Below are positions 14,264-14,991 of a DNA stretch of 14,991 nt, in pieces. Every line of letters starts with the position of its first letter. Within the stretch, counting starts at the first letter, position 1. Source of the stretch: an uncultured Collinsella sp. (GTDB lineage: Bacteria; Actinomycetota; Coriobacteriia; Coriobacteriales; Coriobacteriaceae). The notes below the pieces were generated by a model. The model made no database searches. It was not told the DNA's origin and worked only from the letters and a program-made list of their open reading frames with translations. Both the position numbers and the translations under genes were made by a program. The stretch spans positions 1 through 14,991 of the forward strand of contig UROA01000031.1 of the NCBI GenBank assembly GCA_900549355.1, in the 5' to 3' direction.

Positions 14264-14269
14264 CCTCCT
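14264..14269 (-). promoter_or_regulatory. Perfect Shine-Dalgarno for a CTG start
   Basis: AGGAGG on the minus strand, spacer TCTTAC, then CTG (14257-14255) in frame with the helix-turn-helix protein. No ATG, GTG or TTG is in frame within 18 codons. Confidence 0.75.
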
Positions 14270-14279
14270 CTAATGGCGA

Positions 14280-14285
14280 ATAATA
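14280..14285 (-). promoter_or_regulatory. Candidate -10 box of the helix-turn-helix gene
   Basis: TATTAT on the minus strand, ending 11 bases before the AGGAGG. It predicts a leader of about 16-18 nt, just enough for the ribosome-binding site. The -35 region is weak. The rest of the divergent spacer to 14400 shows nothing I recognise. Confidence 0.4.
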
Positions 14286-14406
14286 CGAGGCGTGCTCCTA
14301 GAATATTCCGGTCGCATCGATGTAGCTGAGCATACCTATCTTAAAGCCTCGCGCGGACACGAATTGCTGTGCTGTCTGACATCATCGCATGGGGCCTTGC
14401 GGTGGT

Positions 14407-14412
14407 TAAAAT
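14407..14412 (+). promoter_or_regulatory. Candidate -10 box of the PH-like gene
   Basis: TAAAAT within GGTTAAAATG, 46 bases before the ATG at 14458, about the spacing seen for TAGAAT before the 9447 gene. A CTGACA at 14376-14381 is too distant (25 bases) to be a normal -35. Confidence 0.35.
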
Positions 14413-14457
14413 GTGACCATAGAGGCAGTTTTAGCGAACCCCGCGGGAGTGACACGC

Positions 14458-14727
14458 ATGGATAACAGCACTTTGCTGTTCCAGGACAAAGGTTCGGGTA
14501 GGTTTAAAGACGTTAAGATCTACCCCAACCGTATTGAGGTGCTCAAGAAGGGCACTTTTGGCGGCAAGCACACCGAGATTGTTTATCTTAAGGACATTAC
14601 GGGCGTCAATGGAATCAAAGGCCGCGATGTTTTTCTGCGCAATCGTCTGTTGACCGCTTGCGTCTTTAGCCTGAGCAGCCGTGCGAAGGCCCAGGAGTTT
14701 GTTAACGCGCTGAACATGGTGATGTAG
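14458..14727 (+). CDS. Small PH-like domain protein
   Basis: An 89-residue protein resembling the bacterial PH-like domain found in DUF4429/SHOCT-type proteins: a phosphate-rich-looking start (TLLFQDKGSGRFKDVKIYP), then the strand pattern RIEVLKKG, IVYLKDITGVNGI, FLRNRL, CVFSLS, and a closing helix SRAKAQEFVNALN. In relatives such domains often carry a C-terminal SHOCT segment; none is present here. No signal peptide or membrane segment. Function unknown; PH-like folds commonly mediate protein or membrane contacts. ATG at 14458 follows GGGAGTGA (14445-14452); the upstream in-frame GTG at 14413 overlaps the likely promoter and is rejected. It ends before a bidirectional terminator. Confidence 0.75.
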   Translation: MDNSTLLFQDKGSGRFKDVKIYPNRIEVLKKGTFGGKHTEIVYLKDITGVNGIKGRDVFLRNRLLTACVFSLSSRAKAQEFVNALNMVM

Positions 14728-14752
14728 CCGATAGCGGCGGTCGGGCCAAGGT

Positions 14753-14793
14753 AAAAATCGGGGGCACAGAACGGTGTTCTGCGCCCCCGATTG
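14753..14793. terminator. Bidirectional terminator hairpin
   Basis: AATCGGGGGC (14756-14765) pairs with GCCCCCGATT (14783-14792), and CAGAAC (14767-14772) with GTTCTG (14776-14781) around a 3-base loop. The AAAAA at 14753-14757 becomes a T-run for leftward transcription, so it best serves the surface-protein gene; it can also stop the PH-like gene on the plus strand, though only TT follows there. Confidence 0.85.
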
Positions 14794-14821
14794 AGTCGAT
14801 GTGTCTAAAAGGCCGGCTTGC

Positions 14822-14991
14822 CTATTCGCTAGCGCCTTCGCTGTCTTCGCGGTCATTGGCAAGCATCGCCGCGCCGGCGACCGTTGTCGCCACGGCGGCG
14901 GCAGCGAGCCCGGCGGCAACGCCAGAGCTGTCGCCCGTGTCGGCGAGCTTTCCGCCCGAGCCCTTGCCCTTGTTGCCCTTACCGTTCTTAT
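14822..14991 (-). CDS. Surface protein C-terminus with LADTG sorting signal, 5' partial
   Basis: Only the last 56 codons are in the window. The order is a Lys/Gly/Asn-rich linker (KNGKGNKGKGSGGK), LADTGD, a hydrophobic Ala/Val-rich stretch of about 25 residues (SSGVAAGLAAAAVATTVAGAAM in part), then a charged tail with NDRED and TAG. This is the layout of a cell-wall anchor cut by a sortase between Thr and Gly; LAxTG rather than LPxTG recalls class E sortase substrates. The tail is unusually acidic, with one Arg. What the extracellular part does is not visible. Confidence 0.8.
   Translation of the reverse strand, partial: KNGKGNKGKGSGGKLADTGDSSGVAAGLAAAAVATTVAGAAMLANDREDSEGASE

Noticed and set aside
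14413..14457. GTG start at 14413 for the PH-like protein
   Set aside because: It overlaps the TAAAAT box and lacks a ribosome-binding site; ATG at 14458 has GGGAGTGA.
1..14991. CRISPR arrays, tRNA or rRNA genes, complete insertion sequences
   Set aside because: All spacers were read on both strands; no regularly spaced repeats, no tRNA-like T-loop/acceptor pattern and no transposase were seen.

Overview
The window looks like chromosomal DNA of a high-GC Gram-positive bacterium, most likely Coriobacteriia and probably Collinsella or a close relative. This is an inference from base composition, protein style, short 5' leaders and the mix of anaerobe genes (a superoxide reductase and formate-tetrahydrofolate ligase). 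There is no rRNA or tRNA here to confirm it.

Left part (1-5004): the 3' portion of a SNF2-family helicase gene, cut by the window edge; a short superoxide reductase whose N-terminal metal domain has lost its cysteines; and a 661-residue NAD+ synthetase-like protein. That last protein has the two-domain architecture of glutamine-dependent NadE but appears to have lost both active sites. A structured intergenic spacer (5005-5246) carries a ~100-nt imperfect hairpin, an extended -10 promoter and a perfect GAAC-N4-GTTC LexA/DinR-type SOS box. These precede ruvC-ruvA-ruvB, three genes joined by 1-nt stop/start overlaps that encode the Holliday-junction branch migration and resolution machinery.

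Middle part (7456-13186): formate-tetrahydrofolate ligase (fhs) with its own promoter and a strong terminator. Next is a one-pass membrane protein with three repeated T-[T/R]-V motifs in its cytosolic tail and a heptad-repeat C-terminus. It converges with a cation diffusion facilitator whose metal-site residues look manganese-type. Divergent from the transporter is a protein with two zinc ribbons and no known function.

Right part (13187-14991): a gene-poor stretch unlike the compact rest. It holds a ~310-bp unit bounded by two inverted copies of one motif set. The copy on the + strand leads into a probable small RNA with its own terminator. The copy on the - strand leads into a 30-codon ORF with a good ribosome-binding site. 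The layout resembles convergent small-RNA/small-peptide loci, or alternatively a MITE. Beyond it lie a 12-bp perfect inverted repeat, a helix-turn-helix protein that seems to start at CTG after an ideal AGGAGG, a PH-like 89-residue protein, a bidirectional terminator, and the 3' end of a surface-protein gene with an LADTG sorting motif.

The two places most worth following up are the NadE-like pseudoenzyme and the 13325-13634 repeat/small-ORF unit.
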